Assembly: GCA_934294885.1 (NCBI GenBank)
Contig: CAKRAK010000041.1
Span: 1 to 7,670, forward strand
Length of the DNA: 7,670 bases
DNA from: an uncultured Lachnospiraceae bacterium
GTDB taxonomy: Bacteria; Bacillota; Clostridia; Lachnospirales; Lachnospiraceae
Direction of reading: 5' to 3'
Shown one piece after another: positions 5,277 to 7,670 of the stretch. Position 1 is the stretch's first letter; each line of letters opens with the position of its first letter. Under the pieces are notes generated by a model. The model ran no database searches. It saw nothing but the letters and a program-made list of their open reading frames with translations, and had not been told where the DNA came from. The translations under genes and the position numbers were made by a program.

Positions 5277-7027
5277 TATGCTTCACCTCCATTTTCATCA
5301 AAATCCCCTCCACCCTGGGTCTGGGATTCATATACTTCGCGATAAATCTCATTCGATTGAAGAAGTTCTTCATGGGTTCCAAAGCCGTGTATCTGACCTT
5401 CCTCCATGACGATGATACGATCTGCATCCTGCACACTGGATACACGCTGTGCAATAATCAGCTTCGTTGTATCCGGAATCTCTTCCCGGAATGCGCGACG
5501 GATTCTGGCATCGGTAGCCGTATCAACTGCGCTTGTACTGTCATCTAAAATCAGAATTTTGGGTTTCTTTAACAATGCTCTGGCAATACATAATCTTTGC
5601 TTCTGCCCACCGGATACATTATTTCCCCCCTGTTCAATATGGGTGTTATATTTATCCGGAAAACGTTCAATAAATTCATCTGCACAGGCAAGTCTGCATG
5701 CCTCCATACATTCTTCATCCGTTGCATTTTTATTTCCCCAGCGTAAGTTATCCAGAATACTTCCGGTAAACAATACATTATTCTGTAACACAACGGATAC
5801 CTGATTTCTTAGGGTTTCCAAATCGTATTCTTTTACATTTCTTCCACCAACCAGTATCTCTCCGGATGTCACATCATAAAGACGGCTGATCAGATTCACC
5901 AGACTTGTTTTTGCACTACCGGTTCCACCGATAATTCCGATAGTCTCTCCGGAATGAATGTCCAGATTAATATTTTTCAAAACCTTCTCTGCGCTATCCT
6001 GCTTATAGGAGAAGTTCACATTCTTAAATTGAATACTGCCATCTGCAACCTCATAAACCGGCTGCTTAGGGTTTTGAATATCCGTTGTCTCATCCAATAC
6101 CTCCGCAATACGGCGCATACTCGCCATACTCATGGAAATCATAACAAAAACCATAGAAAGCATCATCAAACTCATCAAAATATTCATGCAATAGGTCAGA
6201 AGGCTCATCAGTTCTCCTGTTGTCAGGGAGTCAACAACAATCATCTTTGCTCCAAGCCAGCTAATTAAAATAATACAGGTATAAACCGTAAACATCATAA
6301 TTGGTGAATTTAAGATTACATTACGTTCCGCTTTTACGAAAATATCATATATATTCCTACTTGCACGCTGAAACTTTGAGGTCTCCTCTTCTTCTCTTAC
6401 ATAAGCCTTTACAACACGAATTGCAGATACATTTTCCTGAACGGAGGCATTTAACGCATCATACTTCGGAAATGCCTGCTGGAAATATGCGGTTGCATGA
6501 CGGATAATAAAGAACAAAATCGTTCCTAAAATAATAACCGCAACCAGATAGATACTTGCCAGTCTGGCATTAATGGTAAATGCCATAACCATAGCACAAA
6601 TCATACTTGCCGGTGCTCTCATCATCATTCGTAAAATCATCTGATATGCATTCTGTACATTAGTAACATCCGTTGTCAGACGGGTAACCAGGCCTGCTGT
6701 ACTGAAATGATCAATATTGGCAAAGGAATATGTCTGAATATGGTCAAACATAGTATTTCTTAAATTCTTTGCAAAACCTGCGGAAGCCTTGGCTCCGTAA
6801 CGTCCTCCTGCCATTCCCGCAATCAGACCTAAGGAAGCGGCAACGATCATAACAGCTCCAACCTTATATATATGGTGAATGTCTCCGGTATTCACACCCT
6901 TGTCTATAATGGATGCCATCAAAAACGGAATCAATGTTTCAAACAGTACTTCCAGAATCATAAAAATCGGTGTTGCAATGGATGCCGCCTTATACTCTTT
7001 TACTTCTTTCAATAAAGTACGAATCAT
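5276..7027 (-). CDS. Heterodimeric ABC exporter, half-transporter with the degenerate ATPase motifs
   Basis: This 583-aa protein has six predicted membrane helices (about residues 16-310) and an ATPase domain (about 330-565). Walker A is GGTGSAKTS (367-375), with Ala in place of the last Gly. Q-loop is Gln415 and the signature VSGGQ (471-475) is canonical. Walker B ILILDD ends in Asp496 instead of catalytic Glu, and the switch position is Gln527 (IAQR) instead of His. By analogy with TM287/288, its canonical signature completes the active ATP site of the partner, while its own Walker motifs pair with the partner's LSQGQ in a site that binds but hardly hydrolyses ATP. The ATG has AAAGGAG with a spacing of about 8 and overlaps the marR stop as ATGA, so it is coupled to the regulator. 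The C-terminus is Gly- and acid-rich (TQGGGDFDENGGEA). The cargo is unknown, and MarR control favours a drug or toxic-compound efflux role. Confidence 0.93.
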   Translation of the reverse strand: MIRTLLKEVKEYKAASIATPIFMILEVLFETLIPFLMASIIDKGVNTGDIHHIYKVGAVMIVAASLGLIAGMAGGRYGAKASAGFAKNLRNTMFDHIQTYSFANIDHFSTAGLVTRLTTDVTNVQNAYQMILRMMMRAPASMICAMVMAFTINARLASIYLVAVIILGTILFFIIRHATAYFQQAFPKYDALNASVQENVSAIRVVKAYVREEEETSKFQRASRNIYDIFVKAERNVILNSPIMMFTVYTCIILISWLGAKMIVVDSLTTGELMSLLTYCMNILMSLMMLSMVFVMISMSMASMRRIAEVLDETTDIQNPKQPVYEVADGSIQFKNVNFSYKQDSAEKVLKNINLDIHSGETIGIIGGTGSAKTSLVNLISRLYDVTSGEILVGGRNVKEYDLETLRNQVSVVLQNNVLFTGSILDNLRWGNKNATDEECMEACRLACADEFIERFPDKYNTHIEQGGNNVSGGQKQRLCIARALLKKPKILILDDSTSAVDTATDARIRRAFREEIPDTTKLIIAQRVSSVQDADRIIVMEEGQIHGFGTHEELLQSNEIYREVYESQTQGGGDFDENGGEA

Positions 7028-7482
7028 AGATTCTCTCCTTTCATCCTTTCAATATTTCGGTAAACCTTATCCACTACATTCATAAAAGACTGTAGTTCTT
7101 CATGGGAAATTCCTTTCATCAGATCATCATCTAAATCCATAAAAATTTCTCCCAATTTTTCATGGCTCACTCTTCCCTCTTCTGTCAATGTTACTTTTTT
7201 TAACCTGGCATCACTTTCAACAGAGGTTCTACAAACCTGTCCCTTCTTTTCTAATGCCTGAATAATATTGGTCACAGCCGAACGACAGATGCCAAAATAT
7301 TTTTCAATATCCTTCTGGTATGTCTCCTTTTCTTCATGCTCATACAGATATCTTAAAATCCATCCATGCATCAGGGTTACTTCATCTAATCCAGCTGCCT
7401 TTACACGCTTTTCCAGCAATTTTGTTATAGACCGATCCAGCTTGTGGATTTGATGACCTATGTAAATCCGTTCTTCACTCAA
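7024..7482 (-). CDS. MarR-family transcriptional regulator of the exporter operon
   Basis: This protein of about 152 aa has the MarR layout: N-terminal dimer helices (with IYIGHQIHKLDRSITKLL), a winged helix-turn-helix with recognition helix near ICRSAVTNIIQALEKKG, a wing ESDARLKKVTLTEEG with the family's D-x-R, and a long C-terminal dimer helix. It should bind a palindrome near its own promoter as a dimer and release it on ligand binding, derepressing the exporter. There are two possible TTG starts. The one at 7488 leaves only 2 bases after GGAGG. The one at 7482-7480 leaves 8, so I chose the latter. Cysteines lie in the recognition-helix region (GICRS) and before the wing (QVCRT), which could allow thiol sensing, but this is speculative. 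Its stop overlaps the start of the first exporter gene. No convincing -35/-10 pair was found in 7490-7560. Confidence 0.9.
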   Translation of the reverse strand: MSEERIYIGHQIHKLDRSITKLLEKRVKAAGLDEVTLMHGWILRYLYEHEEKETYQKDIEKYFGICRSAVTNIIQALEKKGQVCRTSVESDARLKKVTLTEEGRVSHEKLGEIFMDLDDDLMKGISHEELQSFMNVVDKVYRNIERMKGENL

Positions 7483-7560
7483 CTGCAATTCCTCCTTCCA
7501 TTTCTATTCCGTAGGTACCCGCGAAACGCTTTTTCTCTTTTCATTGTGCAAATTTAATAT

Positions 7561-7670
7561 ATATAACGCAGGCACGCTTGCACTTCATCCCCGCACAGCG
7601 GTACTAAACTTGGGATGCGCTAACGCTTTCCCTCGTTAAGTACCGGTGTGCTACAAGAGCCTGCTTATAT
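7561..7670. repeat. Long imperfect palindrome (MITE-like or structured intergenic element)
   Basis: Three nested sets of inverted arms share one centre. ATATAACGCAGGC (7561-7573) matches GCCTGCTTATAT (7659-7670) with one bulge. GCACA.CGGTACT.AAC (7593-7609) matches GTT.AGTACCG.TGTGC (7635-7651). GGG (7612-7614) matches CCC (7630-7632), with GCG-CTAA-CGC (7617-7626) at the tip. The left side carries about 10 extra unpaired bases (CTTCATCCCC). There is no U-tract, so it is not an ordinary terminator, and I see no coding potential. It lies just upstream of marR and reaches the window edge, so its right limit is not known. Confidence 0.55.

Noticed and set aside
7489..7560. A promoter and MarR operator directly upstream of marR, for example ATTTGCACAAT
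   Set aside because: AT-rich -10-like hexamers exist near 7555-7565, but no acceptable -35 lies 16-18 bases away on the minus strand. The ATTTG/ACAAT dyad is too imperfect to call an operator. The promoter may be beyond the palindrome or outside the window.
7561..7670. The right-edge palindrome as a rho-independent terminator or a tRNA
   Set aside because: No U-tract follows the stem on either strand, and there is no anticodon arm, T-loop GTTC or CCA-like end arrangement.

Overview
The window looks like chromosomal DNA of a low-to-moderate GC Gram-positive anaerobe, most likely a Clostridia member close to Lachnospiraceae. This is inferred from AT-rich codon use, strong GGAGG ribosome binding sites, two TTG starts, sigma-A type promoters, hairpin-plus-U terminators and the gene families present. 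No 16S or other phylogenetic marker is in view. Every supported gene lies on the minus strand, so transcription runs from high to low coordinates.

Right part (7670 to 2933): a long imperfect palindrome (7561-7670) lies upstream of a three-gene operon. The operon encodes a MarR-type regulator and the two halves of a heterodimeric ABC exporter. The junctions are translationally coupled: ATGA between marR and the first exporter gene, TAATG between the two exporter genes. Downstream, after 55 bases, is the wreck of a small membrane-protein gene (3036-3319). It keeps its N-terminus and C-terminus but has lost the middle and is out of frame. A very good rho-independent terminator (2933-2971) closes the unit. 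The likely logic is drug- or peptide-responsive MarR control of a multidrug-type exporter.

Middle (2878 to 953): a separate unit starts from a TTGACA-N17-TAACTT promoter whose spacer and -10 are covered by a 16-bp dyad operator, GTTAGTGTATGCTAAC. After a leader of about 175 nt come an alpha/beta hydrolase related to the acyl-CoA thioesterase/BAAT C-terminal family and, 22 bases later, an intact 214-aa polytopic membrane protein. That membrane protein resembles the broken gene upstream. A weaker hairpin (953-988) may end this unit. The function of the hydrolase/membrane-protein pair is not known from the sequence.

Left part (937 to 1): a monocistronic maltose/galactoside-type O-acetyltransferase gene has its own near-consensus promoter (910-937) and a clear terminator (194-236). 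Immediately beyond lies a 5'-truncated, frameshifted remnant of a DUF2207-type membrane protein gene that runs off the left edge.

No tRNA, rRNA, CRISPR array, transposase or phage gene was seen. The most interesting items are the operator-covered promoter of the hydrolase/membrane-protein pair, the two decayed membrane-protein genes, and the palindromic element at the right edge, with a possible relative in the hydrolase leader.
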